A DNA stretch of 64,000 nucleotides from Pempheris klunzingeri (lineage: Eukaryota > Chordata > Actinopteri > Acropomatiformes > Pempheridae), in contig NC_092027.1 of assembly GCF_042242105.1 (NCBI RefSeq), positions 5,492,006-5,556,005 on the forward strand, given 5' to 3'. How positions within the stretch are numbered: the first letter of the stretch is position 1; every line of letters begins with the position of its first letter. The notes under the pieces are model-generated. The model was not told where the DNA came from. It did not search any database and saw only the letters and a list, made by a program, of their open reading frames with translations. This document shows positions 23,621 to 40,006 of this stretch, one piece after another. The position numbers were made by a program, and so were the translations under genes.

Positions 23621-24235
23621 TGGGACACCAGCATGGACCTCAGCAGAGCTGTTTGCACGGCAGCTCTGTGGACAGTTTATGAGTAAACTGGCTGCAATGA
23701 TCGCTACCCAAGCTTAAGATAGATCTGACACCAGTATCTAAGGTCAGTGGTGATCAGAGGGTCTCTGTGAGGGCAGCAGGAAACAAAGAAGCGCCCGTGG
23801 CTGTGACTTGACCTGTAAGGTCAGACATCAACAGAAAACCTGTTGGAAGGAACCAGATCAGACCGGCACCAGGCCGCCATGGTGGTTTTGGTGTAAATAA
23901 AAGAACAAACTCAATGTTACACCATCAGAGTTACATTGAGTTGAGTTCCAAAGGCAATAAATCAACATCAATTTGTTATTCATAGTGCATTTATAACTAA
24001 AAATAATCAACACATCTGATAATCGATTGTTCATTTAAATCATTTATTGAGCAATAAGGCTGAGAGGCTAAAGCTAAGACAGCAGCTCCTCGAGGCTAAT
24101 GCTTGGAGCTAAATGCTATGCAATGTTAAACAATTAACTGAGTAAATAGAAAAATAACAAAGTTGGACATAATTAAAATAACCACAGTGCTGTTTAGCTC
24201 TACTGTCCGCTCAGTGAATGCATGTAATAGAGCCC

Positions 24236-24480
24236 AAACAACTGCTCGATTCATTTGATGATCTACAGAAAATTAATTGCAACTATTATGGTAATCGATC
24301 GATTGTTTCAGTCATTTCACAAGCAAACATGTGAAACATTCCCTGGTTCCAGCTTCAGAAATGTGAGGAGTGACTGCTTTTATTCATCATACATGATAGT
24401 AAATTGAATATCTTTTGGTTTTGGACTGTTTGATACAATTAGAAGACTTCACTGTGGATATTTCTCATTCATTTCCTTTT
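24236..24480 (+). mobile_element. hAT-like MITE copy
   Basis: It shows arms with CAACTGCTCGATTCATTTGA and ATGGTAATCGATCGATTG, and the core CCAGCTTCAGAAATGTGAGG and TAAATTGAATATCTTTTGGT, matching the family found elsewhere in the window. It is diverged and approximately bounded. Confidence 0.6.
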
Positions 24481-26819
24481 CTATTTTGCACTTTCGCGAC
24501 TGCTGCAGCGTCTTGATAACAGCGCAGGAGGGTCACACCTGCAGCTCAGTGGTTGTATGTTCACACGGACAACAGAGCACATGGTAGAAACACACAGTGC
24601 TGCACAAAGCTCCAGATCAAACACAAACATGAAAACCGACGGGAAGGTTTACAGTAATGCTGAGTCACGACGAGGAAGAAACATCAGCGAGAGTCAGACA
24701 CAAAGGAAACTGGAATCTTCCCCATTCTTGTGATGGTGATACCAGTTGTCAGTGTTTATATTTGGATTAGTCCCAGACAATATGTTTATCTGTTTCTTTT
24801 TCATATGCTGTTTCACTAATACAAAAATATAACTAAAAAACGTAAAGAACAAAAAAAGAAAGACGACAGTTGAGGAACAAGAAGGTCTTAAAAAAGTCTG
24901 AATTTTGGCACAACAAATACAGCTGTATTTTTCCCACCACTGAATGTAGCTGTTTAGGGAAAAGTCACTGCATGTTAATCTGCCTCACGGCCTGTTTATG
25001 GTGTCACATTGCAGAGGAAAGGATGTTTAATAAGAACAGTGAAACCTGCATGGACGTCAGTCGGATGAAGGACGAGTCGAGGTTTACACTTCAAGTGAGT
25101 AGCACAGAATTGTTGAACCAGCATAAAATCACTGAGGTGACCTTTGATATGTGCACCAATCTGATATTACAGAACTCATAAAACCCCTATAGTGTATTCT
25201 AACAAGTGATTGTCCACAATATAAATGTAATAACCCAGAATACGTTTCTACATGGTGTCATATCAACACTTTGATGCCGCATCATACATAGAAAATGACC
25301 ACGATGACATTCATACTGCACGCTCACAGCGTCACCACCACACCCAATTAATCATTTAACACCTGTCAGACTCTGCAGGAAACATGAAACACCAGAGAGA
25401 CATTTCTTTATTCAGAAAAGCAGAATTAGCCAATAAAATGAATCACTCACCTCAGGAATCTCAGCTGCTCATTGATGTTGATGTCAGTTCATTCAGGGTG
25501 TTTTTCTGTTTTAATATTGTTGTTTGCTGTGAGGAAAATCTCAGCCTGCACTTGTGATGCTGTTCAAAAAGACAAGAGAGCGATTAGAGGAGATTGTAAA
25601 AAGTATTTCCCTTAACACTGGGCTGCTCGTCAAATTGATACACATGAGCTGTGCTGTTGAATGTAGAAATGTGTCCTAGAACATTTTAGAATCAAAACAC
25701 ACAACAGGTTGTTTGGAGGACACTTTGCATTGCTGGAGCATTTATTCAACTTACTGTAAGACACATCTTCCACCTATTAATCATTAGAATTATTGACTGT
25801 TTCCCTTTTCTATGAATTATTTAACAGATGTCAGAGAATCACAATTATAATCAGGGGCATGGCCCAATGTGACTATCAATTAAAGTCAAAGATATCCACA
25901 TACTTTTTGTTCAAAAGTTGTTACTATATAATACCATTAGCTGTTTAACAAAGTAAAAAAAAGCCTGTGTGGTTGTAAGAGTCCAAATCCAGGCACTGCA
26001 GAGCAAAACTTCACCCAGAGTGCTGCAACTTATCTGACGGCCACTAGAGACTCCTATAAGCTCATCACACACATTAAAAGAGAGAATAAGACTGGTCAGC
26101 AGCAGTGGATGCAGTAAACTGGACAAAGTCTCTTCTAGTCGTTGCTGTTAGTCTGATGTTGTCTGAAACCTAATGTTTATTTGACACGTCACAGTGGGAA
26201 CAACAGATATAAATACTCAGACGTTCGTAAAAGTACAAAAGTATTTCCATCAAAATATACTTAATATAAATAATACTAAAGTGAAAGTGTTCACTGAGCA
26301 AATTCTTCTTCTTATTATTACTATTATTCTTATTATTATTCAATAATGTATACATCGCTTTGATGTTGAAGCTGGTAATCAATAAAGTTTTGTCATAATC
26401 TATAACTTTACATTGTCATTTATTTGTTAATTTTATTTTGCATTAAGAAGCAGAATCTGCAAATAAAGAGTACTACACTATATTAGGCTCTGGATGGTAG
26501 TACCAGTAGTAGTAGAAGAAAATGAAAATACACAAGTAAAGTACAAGTACCTCAAATTTGTACTTGAGTAAATGTACTTAGTACTTTCCTCCACTGCTAA
26601 CAGCTAACATTACCTTTTGTATGTATGTAAGACTGAATAAACGGTAAATTAATGCACTTAAATGTCTTTATAATCAATAAACCTTCAGTCAAACTCATCC
26701 CAGGTGATCAGATTAAACAGTCACACCAACTTCCACCGTGTTTATGATTCATATCCCAACCTGATCTCTAATAGCTCGCCGCTTCCTCTGCGCAGGTGTT
26801 AGCCTACCTGTTGATTCAC

Positions 26820-26934
26820 CATGCTAACAGGCTCACCGGTGCGCGCGCGGCGCCTCGCGCTCTGCTCACATGACGTTACCCAGCATTCTGCGGGACAGAA
26901 ACCGACAGAACATCAAGGAAGAGGATGAGGCTCG
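26820..26934 (+). promoter_or_regulatory. lipe: lipe core promoter and first exon
   Basis: This is a short CpG-dense block (GTGCGCGCGCGGCGCCTCGC) containing ACATGACGTTACC, which has a CRE-like TGACGT. It ends at a strong donor CTCG/GTGAGT (26934/26935). The next plus-strand acceptor with coding potential is at 29305-29306, giving lipe a first intron of about 2.4 kb. The exon contains an ATG at 26925 that is in frame with lipe (see findings). The exact transcription start is unknown. Confidence 0.6.
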
Positions 26935-29314
26935 GTGAGTGCAGGCGCCCAAAACACCCAACAAAACTCACATTTACACGCTCGTTCCCGCCGTGTTTGG
27001 CGCATTTGTGGCGTTTAGGGGATGTTAGCGGCGATTATGACACGCTGTCACAGTGTTTGGGCGGTTTTTCGTGGCTCTGAAGCCGAAAGCAACAGGAGGA
27101 TCGGTTGTTCGAGCCCGTCAAAGGTGTTATGGGTGAAGTTGTCACCCGTAGCAGATGGTGCTCTGCTCTATAACAGTGGGGGCGGATATATGAGCCTTTT
27201 AAAGCCTGAAGTTTGTGTGAAGAAACGACTGAAAATGGCGGGGATGTTTTTTTTAGCAGTGAGAGAAGCTGATGTCAGACATGAGTGTTGTGACAGAGGC
27301 TGTTTAAGGCACAACCCAGGCTTTTATTTTGGTGATTTTATTTTGGAGATTCAGCAGGCAGGACTGTAGCTACCACGAAGACACTCAGGTCAGGGCATCT
27401 GTCATTTTTCTGAATTTAGGGCTGCAATTACCAATACTTGAGGAATAATAATTTAATGGTATCATATATCGTACTGTAACAGTCACAGGGGACAGTTTTC
27501 TGCTTTGAGTGCTTTTATTTTTAATGCTCTAAGTACATTTTCCTGATTATGAATATAAATGGAATAACAGATTGTTGGTTTATTTGTTGGCAATAAGACA
27601 AATACAGAATAACACCAGACCTATCCTTATAAAATCTGATCAAGATATTTCTCAGCAGCTGATAGTTGTCTTTAAACATAACATGAACATTTTTGATAAA
27701 GTTCCCTGAAGTTTAATTGAAGCATTGTCTGACCTCAGAGCGTCGTCTCATAACGGAGACACTATTTCTAAATCAACACAAATATATCTTTAGCATTTTT
27801 GTTCTAGTTCTCACATTGCGCCCCATAATGTTAAGGAATTCTACATTGAAATATAATTAAAATCACAATGAAGAGGGGAAACACAATAATTTAAGAGAAT
27901 TAAATGAAACACAATGCAACAAAGCAAAGAGAAAACACAGTCAAAGATAAGAAGGCCAACTGTTTGACCACTTTTATCTCTGCTGTCATAGTTACAAAGC
28001 TATATGACAAATTATAATCACTATAATCCCGTCTGATGGGACAGGCGTTTATCTGTGATTAGACTTTGGGCAACTATTGACAACTCTCAACTTATGTCCT
28101 CTGTGTTGTTTGTTTCGGACGAACTGAGGAGAGTTTTACCTGTTACAATTACACACAGGCTGACTTTGATTTTCTTTACAGTCAATATTTTCTATTGTGA
28201 CTGTTTTTAAATGCTGAGCAGAAAATAGAAAAACACCTATAAGTGTGTGTCTAAACTGTGATAAAGCCTCCAGTGTTTATGAACATTGTCGTGACTAGAA
28301 CAGTGTCCTGATTTTACTTTGAGCTCCAGGCTGTGTGCGCTGACTGCTGCTGTTGGCAGAGAAGACATTTTCACGTTTTATCACATTTACAGCCGTTCTG
28401 CACAACGTGTGTCGTGCCTACATTAACATTAACATGATGGCTTTGTTGTAGTTTGGTAACATGTATGACTAATGTCAGTGAACTCTACATGTTATTTCCT
28501 GCTTACTCGTTATGTATGGTCATTTTCTCCCCATAGACTTCTATTAAAGAAGTGGACTTAGCCACCGTGACGTCATATTCAGGTGTATCATTTTATTTAT
28601 TAATTCATTCATTCATTCATTTTATTTTTGTTTTATTCTTTTATTTCTAGGGAGTCTACTGTAACATTTGATTACCCGTTTGGCTAATTCTGGCACATCT
28701 ACAACAGTGTTGATTAATAAACACTTTCCCTATTAAATGAATGGATTAATACAAAAATAATTGTTAGATGCAGCTTGGTGTAGCTTTTTAATTTAAACCA
28801 AAAAAAAGGTGTACATGAGGTGTTTTTCATTTTCAGAGTTTGTCACTTCTCTAGACAGGGAGTAGACTCTTGATGTACAAGCGTGTCTTGTCTCATTTTG
28901 GCGAATTTTTATTTCTTTTTTATTGACACTAAAGAGAAATTGCTTGAACAGAGACTAGAGTTTGTGCATCATGTGGCCTGTTGTTGTTTGTTGTAATTAA
29001 AATCATCTCCAGTGCTTGACGGCCTACTTTTAAAGTGCAATCCTCAGGCTGCACTGTGACTTCAACCCTTGACCAAACTGATAACAAGAGTGTAATCATC
29101 AGTGAGTTTCATTGCAGTAGATGAGGTCATTAAGATCTGTGTGTGTTTACCCTCAGGGTGATGGTCCCTTTTATTCGAGATGTAGCTACAGTTCACATCA
29201 CATGTCTGCTGTGTCGACAGCTACAGACGAGGCAGATAAAAAGGAGGTCTAAGAAATCCCTGACTCAGAGTTTTAACTCCTGCTCTTGTCTCTCCGTCTC
29301 TCACAGCCTCAGAC

Positions 29315-32300
29315 ATGGATTACAAGGTTGTGTTTGCAGCCTTGGAGACCGTATGTGAGGACAACATTTCTGTTATGTGTGGGCCTTCTGATTTGCCGTA
29401 TGGCGCTGTTGCCAAGCGCCTGGTCACATGTATGAAACGGATTCAGGAGCACGGCCGAGCCCTGGAGCCTGTGGTCGCCAGCTTCACCACCGTCTTCCAC
29501 CATTATGACTTTGACGCACAAACACCAGGGAATGGCTACCGCACACTGGTCAAGGTATGACTGATGCCTCTGACATTATGAGGTATTACCTTTTGTGAGA
29601 CAAAACAAACAAGTGTGTTTACTGTTTGGTTTTGGCTTGCAGTTGGTTAACAGCAGGGTTTTAAATGCACCATTTTAGATAATTACTAAAACATTAGGGC
29701 AGCAACTTACAATTACAATTACAATTGTGTTACAATTACAATTCATTATTTATTCTTTTGATTGCTATATTAGAAGATTTGAGCTATAAAATGTCAGAAA
29801 ATCGTGTAACCTGTACATTACAATTATAGCTAAACAATGAATTGCAATATTACTGTATGGCCAAGTACAATACCCACATCGCAGAGCTGTGATTTTTCAA
29901 ATCAAGGTCAAATGTGTCACAACATGCAGTTATAAAAGAAGCGCTGTAGTGCTACAGAAATGCCACAGCCTACAAATCATACATGTTTGTTTGGTATCCC
30001 ATCAAAAAAAATCACATCATCATCATCTTTATATTTTTCTCTCAGTGAAAATGAAATGCAAAAGTTACCGTTCCCTCTAAAATCATGTATTGTATCACAC
30101 TTACAATATCTGTCACAGTAATCGCAATATGTGATTTGTCCAAGAGTCAAAGTCCAAAACTATTTATTTATTTTAAAAGAAGACTGAAAAAATGCAGCAA
30201 ATATTCACACTATTGATTTATATATGCTGCACATTTATCAAAAGATAAGACTGGTGTTATTCTGTTTTTTTGTTATTGACAAAAATGATCACATAAAAGA
30301 TCAAAACAATGTGTTGATTTGTCTGTCCCCTCTCCCGTCAATGTGGCTCTTTCATTCTCTTTTTGATAGTTTCTGGACAACAATGGAGCTCTATGGCGGA
30401 GAAATGAGAAACGCTACATCAAGCTTTGACCACACAGACTTGCTATCATTGTTGGTTTTTGTAGGATTTGTTCACAATAACAAAAATGTGGTATATCACC
30501 ACGCTTATCGTTCAAATGACTCCTTTGTTTTTTATCTTTCTTTCAGGTCTTGCTTTCCTGCCTTTTGCACATCATTCACAAAGGCCGTTACATCGCCTCT
30601 AATTACAATGGTGCCTTCTTCCGGGCGGACCACAATGCCTCTGAGATGGAAGCGTACTGCAGCGCTCTGTGTCAGCTGAGGGCCCTGCTCCACCTCGCCC
30701 AGCAGCTGATCAACGACAACGACTACGGCCAGCTGTACTCCTTGCAGGACGGGGACCTGACCAACAAGTTTGTGCAGGAGTACAGCTCCATGCACAAAGC
30801 CTGTTTCTATGGCCGCTGTCTGGGCTTCCAGGTCAGTCAAAACCGACTGACTTCACATAATTCGCTTTTTATTTTCACACAATTTTTCAGTATGTTGTAA
30901 TTCCTTTTCTCACCAAAATGTGATTCAAATAACTTGTTGATTGTTCTGATCGCATGTAGTCAAACATCAGATATTTTAAAACTTGGGCCCTGCTTTAACA
31001 TAGGTGGGTTTGAATTGATAGGTACAAAAACTTTTGGAATTAGTCCAGTAGATTGTCTCAGCCAGCAGCTACAACCAGACTATGGACTATATACAGTATA
31101 TTGACTATAGACAATGACTGCAATAGATACTTTGGGGCAACTCATCCTTACAGAAGAAGTCCCATGAAAGTGATTTCAGTGAAGTGTCTAACAGCATTAT
31201 GTCTACAGAGATAGACCTGCAAGATCCTTTTTGTTAAACTAGCAACAGCAGTTAAAGTGCTGGCTTCAAAGCACCAGACTCCATTGACAAAAATAGTAAT
31301 TTTACCTCACAGAACATGGTAGTTGCTAGTCTAGTTGCTGTGGCTTTGGTGTTTTAACACCAAGGTAACTTATTTACTGTCCATTGTTTCTCTTTACAGT
31401 TCTCACCAACTCTACGTCCATTCCTTCAGACTGTTGTCATAAGCATGGTTTCATATGGAGAGACGTACGGTAAACAGCAGTCTGGCTTAGGTTAGTTTTT
31501 CATTTGTCTTCATATTGATGGAAGTCCTGCTTTGGCCTTTTCAGATGTGTTCATTGTTAAAATCACAACGTCCTCTTTCAGGTACGGCAGCCCTTTCCCT
31601 GCTCACATCAGGGAAGTACGTCATTGATCCAGAGTTGCGGGGCGCTGAGTTTGAACGTATTACCCAGAACCTGGACATGCAGTTCTGGAAGTCCTTCTGG
31701 AACCTCACAGAGTCCGGCCTGATAACAGTAGGCAGGGTCAAATGTTCTTCCACTCAGTCTGAAATTAGGTCCTATTTAATGTTTTATCTGCCTAATCCTC
31801 TACATGTCTTCCTCTGTCTTCCTCTGCAGGGCTTCAACAGAATAGCTTCTAGCCCAGTGCAGATGAACTTCACCCTGACTTTGCCTCCTGTCACTTTACG
31901 CCTCCAACTGGCCTCTGACCCCAATCTAACGACGACCGTGTCACCTCCAATAGCACACTGGGGCCCCGGGCCAGTCCACATGCGCCTCATCTCCTATGAG
32001 CTACGAGACGGACAGGTGAGGCTCCACAGGTCTAATACAGGGATGAGATGATTATCTGAAGAGAATGGCATGTTTTATTTCTCTGTGTCCTTCATTATTA
32101 ATGACCTTATGACCTCCTTTATAGGACAGTGAAGAGCTGCTAGCCTTTTCTCGAACCGATCCTCCCCCCATCACTGCGTCCCATCTCCCCTGGGTACAGA
32201 AGCAACCTCGCTCCCCCTGGCTGCTCATCCACTTCCACGGAGGGGGCTTCGTAGCCCAGACTTCCAGATCCCATGAGGTACAATACAGAATGCATAATTC

Positions 32301-34073
32301 CAAAAGTCATATGTTCATTACTTCTACTTAAGCTCTCAATCCCATTGTAATAAATAACTAAAATTTAGCACCAGATCTTCCAGTCTTACCAGATGTTTCA
32401 CAGTAATTAAATGCAATAAAAACAAGCAGCTGTTAGTGGTTTACAATTCATCACACACATTTTCTCTGTTCACCCCCTCATCAATCAGAATTATCTTCGA
32501 GGTTGGTCGAAGGAGTTGAGCGTACCTATTCTCTCCGTGGACTACTCTCTGTCACCTGAAGCGCCCTTCCCCAGAGCTCTGGAGGAATGTTTCTATGCCT
32601 ACTGCTGGGCTCTGAACAACTGTCACCTGCTGGGTATGTGTATGACGTCACTACACAGGACTATAGTTAACAAACAGGGAGAATCTGAATTATCTTTATT
32701 TTAACAGATTAAATTGTAATTCTCTCAATATTTGGGGAAAGAAAGTCAGAGTCAGAGAGGACCAGTAACTACATTTACATGCACATTAATATTCCCCTAT
32801 TATTCTGAACATAATATTATTCTGAATTTGATGTGTCATGTAAAAAGCATGTGAGATATGTTATTATTATTTGGGTTTTAAAAGCATCCTTCAGACATGT
32901 GTACAGCACATTCAGAATATGTGTCTCTATTAGGGGTTTTACCACAGTTTGCAGCACATGCTCTCTACGGTCAGCTCTGTGCATTGTAAACAAACCAACT
33001 AGCCAACAGTTTGTATGATCATGTTTGTGGGACTGTGTGACTTCAGTTTGTGTACTTCTCTAAATAGTCACTTACAGTTGCTGCATACGATGCTGCTTAC
33101 GGACAATACTGCCCAAACATGAGATAAAAATTAGTTTTGTTAATATGGAAATCAGTATTTCCAAGTATTAATGTGTGAATTCACTGCAACAAACATGTTC
33201 TTTTGCAAAAATGCAAATGTGCTTTATGTGCCAATGTATTCACACAATACAGATGGCTGTTTATACAGAACGCCATAGAGAATCTGCACACATTAACAAA
33301 TGCCCCATATTCCCTTTGCAGATGTAGATAGCACACACTGTTCCCTTTCCACTGTCCCTTTAAGGATATATTTAGTATGTACTAAATCTGGCATGTTAAC
33401 TTGTTATCTTTACATTATCAGAACATTGGAACGTGGAAAGTGCCACATGAGCCCACTCACATGCAGAAAAGTAAAGAAATGTGGTTCAATAAATAGGGTA
33501 TACTATAGGATTAAAGGTTAAATAGTATTATGGCTGCACCCAGTGGTATTTTTTATTGTATATTTAACTAACTAACTATTTATTATATTTTCAGATATTG
33601 TTTTGTCTATAAAATGTATGAAAAATCTCCATCAGAAATCAGAAGTGACATCTGTTAATGACCAATGTTTTGTCCAATATCATCTTGTCGTTTCAGCACG
33701 TAATTGTCGTGTAAAATGTCTCAGATAAAAACATCAAACGAACAGCCTGTTCTAAAATCCTCGCTCTTCATTAACATCAGTGAAATGTTTGTTAGTACTT
33801 CTGTCTTTGTGTCTCAGGCTCCACAGCAGAGCGGGTTTGTCTGGCAGGTGACAGCGCCGGAGGAAACCTCTGCATCACTGTGTCCATGAAGGCCATGTCC
33901 AGCGGCATCCGAGTCCCCGACGGCATCATGGCTGCCTACCCCGCCACCCTGCTCACCACTGACGCCTCGCCCTCCCGCCTGCTCACGCTCATCGACCCAT
34001 TGTTGCCTCTAGGTGTTCTCGCCAAATGCCTCAATGCTTATGCAGGTATGTAGGGGTGTGTGTGTGTGTGTGT

Positions 34074-34127
<54 letters not shown>

Positions 34128-36123
34128 CATGCCTCATTTAACAGAAGAGCACTTTCCGGCGTCACTGAAACCAAAAACAGAATCTTGATTTATGTGTAAA
34201 CCATGACAGGGATGAGAAGAAGCTTTGCTTCCTGTCGCCTACATTAAAGTAAACAGGATGATGGTTTTACGTTTGCAGTAAAATCAATCTAGATAGACTG
34301 ATTTCTAAATTTAGTTTAAAGGCACAGCATGCAGGATTTAGTGGCATCCAGCAGTGAGGTTTTCTTGTGCTAAATAATGAGTTTGACCTTCCATTTATCA
34401 AAATTTGGGTTCTCAAACTTCCCCACAACACAAACTGGTACTATTCTTTGTTCTTCTTCAGTGCCACTTAAAATTGTGAAAGATCCTTTAAATGTTCAGT
34501 ATTATCCAGCATTACCTGATCATGTTGTTGCCATGTAAACCGTGAGGAGAAAGTAATAATCAGGATTATTAATTAGTTAGTCTTCCTCTCTTGCTGGTGT
34601 CTTTTCTCTGTTTTTCTGATATATTTCATCCCTTGTTCATGTCACACCATCTCCCTCCCAGGTGTAGACTATCAGGCAGTGCAGCCTGCAGTGGGAAGCA
34701 GCAGTCTGAGCTCTCTGGGTAGAGAGACGGCCGTGCTGCTCGGTGATCTCACACAGGGAGCCTCCAACTGGATCCAGTCCTTTCTGGACCCCATGCGGAC
34801 TTCAGCTGGACCACGTTCACTGCCATCAGTGTCGAGGAGGTCCCAGAGCAACGAGGCTCCCGGGACGCCCACTCACTCCTCCACGGCAAACTGCGGAAGT
34901 CACATGAATTACCCAGATGGCTTTGAGCCCCTGCGCTCTGAGTGCGTGGCTTTTATTCGGCCGACTTCCTGCCCCATTATCAGGAACCCGTTTGTGTCGC
35001 CCCTGCTGGCCCCAAACGACCTGCTGAGAGGCCTGCCGCCTGTGCACATAGTGGTAAGAGAGCAGTGGGAGAGGTTCCCCTCATCCAGATAACAATTTAG
35101 TTTCATTTATTTTCAACATGGTGTGTAACTTCAGCAGAGGCACAGCTGCAAGTTTAGACACAGTCTTTCTAAAGCTACTAGAAGGGCCAGCAGAACATCT
35201 TCTTCCACCTGTGATCATAAATCATCATTTATCATAAATTTCTGGGGCAATGAGTCAGTAATTATTAGCCTGACTGAATTAACATTTTGTTTTACTTGAT
35301 GAATTGATTTTGAATCAGCGAGAACATTTGTTTTGGATCATGTCAGCACATTCTGAAGATCGTCTTGTCTGAGAGTTTTTTTGTTTTAAACGTTAATCGT
35401 ATTGAATTACACTTATGAACAAGGTTCACCACACTGAGGCTGGAAAGGATTATTATTTCATTACTTGATGTTTTTTAAATCAAATATTATATTGATTTTT
35501 CTATTGTTGATTTTTAAACACATAAAAATGAAAATTTAAAAGCCTGGAAAAACAGCCAAAGCATCAGATATATGAATTTGTATTCATTGGGCTAAAGCAT
35601 GCAAAAAACAGATGGGTCTTTCTGGCTCAGTGTTGTCCAGTTTCAAACACACACACACACACACACACACCATACGCCAGCTTCATTTTCATATTTATTG
35701 GGTCTATTATAGAGCTAGACTGATAAATATGCCAGGCAGATATTAGCTTATTGCAGATGTATACTTAGCAAGTCAGGCTAAAATCTAATGTTCTCTACAG
35801 AGTTTGCATTTTTTCCAGCTGACTGTATTCTGCCTTTGTCTCCTGACTCCCGGCAGGCCTCTGCTCTGGATGCCTTGCTGGATGACTCAGTGATGTTTGC
35901 CAAGAAGCTGCGAGACATGGGCCAGCCCGTGAGTCTGACGGTGATGGAGGACCTGCCTCATGGCTTTCTCAGCCTATCACAGCTCACCAAGGAGACAGAG
36001 GTCGCCTCAGAAGTCTGTGTGGAGCAAATGAAGAAGATATTTAAGCAAGAAAACCCGACACCTACTCTTCGCAAACGGCCAAAGCTGGAGGAGACTTATC
36101 AGAGCGCCAGCCCTTCTGGCTGA
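29315..36123 (+). CDS. lipe: Hormone-sensitive lipase, complete
   Basis: HSL is the cytosolic lipase that hydrolyses diacylglycerol, cholesteryl esters and retinyl esters at lipid droplets after PKA activation. Ten coding exons keep phase: 29315-29554, 30547-30831, 31400-31490, 31582-31727, 31830-32015, 32125-32277, 32489-32633, 33818-34045, 34662-35053 and 35857-36123. They encode 710 aa (human short form 775). The N-terminal HSL domain shows [11 protein letters not shown] and [17 protein letters not shown]. The catalytic domain has the oxyanion-hole HGGG (354-357), nucleophile Ser428 in GDSAGG, Asp627 in ALDALLD and His657 in DLPHGF. The regulatory insert has RRSQS at 550-554, matching the PKA/AMPK site pair RRSVS of mammalian HSL. 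The insert and the tail are shorter than in mammals. I chose the ATG that aligns with the mammalian adipose start. Teleosts often have two lipe paralogues, and which one this is cannot be told here. Confidence 0.95.
34055..34124. repeat. (GT)n microsatellite beside a lipe splice donor
   Basis: About 70 bp of GT, interrupted once by TATG, begins 9 bp after the lipe exon donor at 34046 and sits inside that intron. Confidence 0.93.
35648..35671. repeat. (CA)n microsatellite in the last lipe intron
   Basis: This is a short CA tract of about 24 bp. The following 35705-35765 resembles a dispersed repeat (AGACTGATAAATATGCCAGG, CAGATATTAGCTTATTGCAG). Confidence 0.85.
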
Positions 36124-36765
36124 TTTATATGTCGTTCCTGGGGCTTTGTTGTTCTTGGATGAAAATCAGATGTGACATAATGTGGCGCAATAAGTTTAAG
36201 AAAAGGAAAAAAAGTCCGGAAAGAATTCTGAGAGCGCAACAAAAACTGTAAAACTGGAGGAAGGAGCCTTTACTGCACAACATTTTCTGTCAGCAACGAT
36301 GATCTACAGAGCCTCTAAAATCGTTCTTTAACCAGCACTAATATAATCCTAAATAATAAGAAAGTATTTTTCTACCAAAATTTTCACCAGATGCACATTG
36401 AGATTTAACAGACTGACAGAAACGTCACCATAAGCAGCCCTCACAGGAACGTCTGAACTGATTATGTCGACAACGGGAGCTGTTGTGCCTTTAATTCAGG
36501 TGCTGCTGTATTTGCCTCAAGTATGAACAAATGCTTCATTACCAAACTGACCAGGATTAAAGGTTTACTTGCACTGTAGTATTATTATTACATTTGGATG
36601 AAATGTATAATCTTAGTTTGTCACGCGTTTACAACATATTGCTAAGGAGGCCTTCACCTTGTATTTACCAGCAGGATGTGGGTGTGCAAGTAACTTATTG
36701 TACTGTAAATGAATTCTTACTGTTTGTTAATATTAATATTTAACGCTGTTGTATTTAAAGTCTGG

Positions 36766-36771
36766 ATTAAA
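36766..36771 (+). terminator. lipe: lipe poly(A) signal
   Basis: An ATTAAA variant lies about 640 bp after the lipe stop, followed by a GT-rich stretch (TGTTTGTTGGG). This places the lipe transcript end about 500 bp before the trypsin ATG. Confidence 0.5.
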
Positions 36772-37221
36772 GCAAAACTACAAGGACTGTTTGTTGGGCT
36801 TATTTGAAGATTTTGGACATACCGTGTTGGGAAGTGAGAAGTTTTATATGAATCAGAAGTTGTGTAATTCGACTAGCCCTTATAAGCACTTTGGTTATTT
36901 TTGCATGTATTCTATAGAAACATAGTAGAAAATTACCAGAGAAAACAACCAGAGTCACAACACATTTCAAACCCAGACATTATAATACTGAATCAGACTG
37001 TTTTGATAAGCCCTGAATCTGACCACTTTAACACAGCTTGATGTTTCCCATCCCTCATGATAACTCTCCACTAAATGTTTGCACTGTGTCTCGTCACAGT
37101 TGTCAGAGTTCCCATACGGTACACGTAAGATGTTTTTGACATTTCTTTTTCTCCTCTTCAGCATCTTCTACTGGTCACTCCTCATTATCAGCTGTGATGT
37201 TGCCGTGGGAAGCAAACACGC

Positions 37222-37227
37222 TTTAAA
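37222..37227 (+). promoter_or_regulatory. TATA-like element of the trypsinogen gene
   Basis: TTTAAA lies 57 bp before the ATG, consistent with the short 5' UTR usual for pancreatic trypsinogens. An E-box CAGCTG and a TGGGAA motif lie just upstream (about 37190-37210). Their relative orientation differs from the classic PTF1 site, so no PTF1 site is claimed. Confidence 0.45.
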
Positions 37228-37283
37228 TTTGAGGAGTTAAATGAGATGCCTCCTCGTCAGTAGGCGTCCAAACCAAAGACGTA

Positions 37284-40006
<2,723 letters not shown>

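Larger units (their letters stand above)
21600..26819. other. Gene-poor, repeat-rich interval
   Basis: I recognise no coding gene. It contains an imperfect CATA/TA stretch (22170-22203), MITE fragments near 22430-22500, a Tc1/mariner-derived fragment (about 23515), a MITE copy (about 24236) and dispersed TACTT-type repeats (26210-26330, 26500-26600). The 104-codon frame at 24870-25181 shows no homology I know. Confidence 0.55.

Noticed and set aside
24870-25181. 104-codon frame in the gene-poor interval
   Set aside because: No homology, promoter or splice context was seen.
25452-25507. Minus-strand exon-like segment with a strong CTGAG/GTGAGT donor and an AAAACAG acceptor
   Set aside because: All three frames are closed and no partner exon was found. 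A non-coding transcript cannot be excluded but is unsupported.
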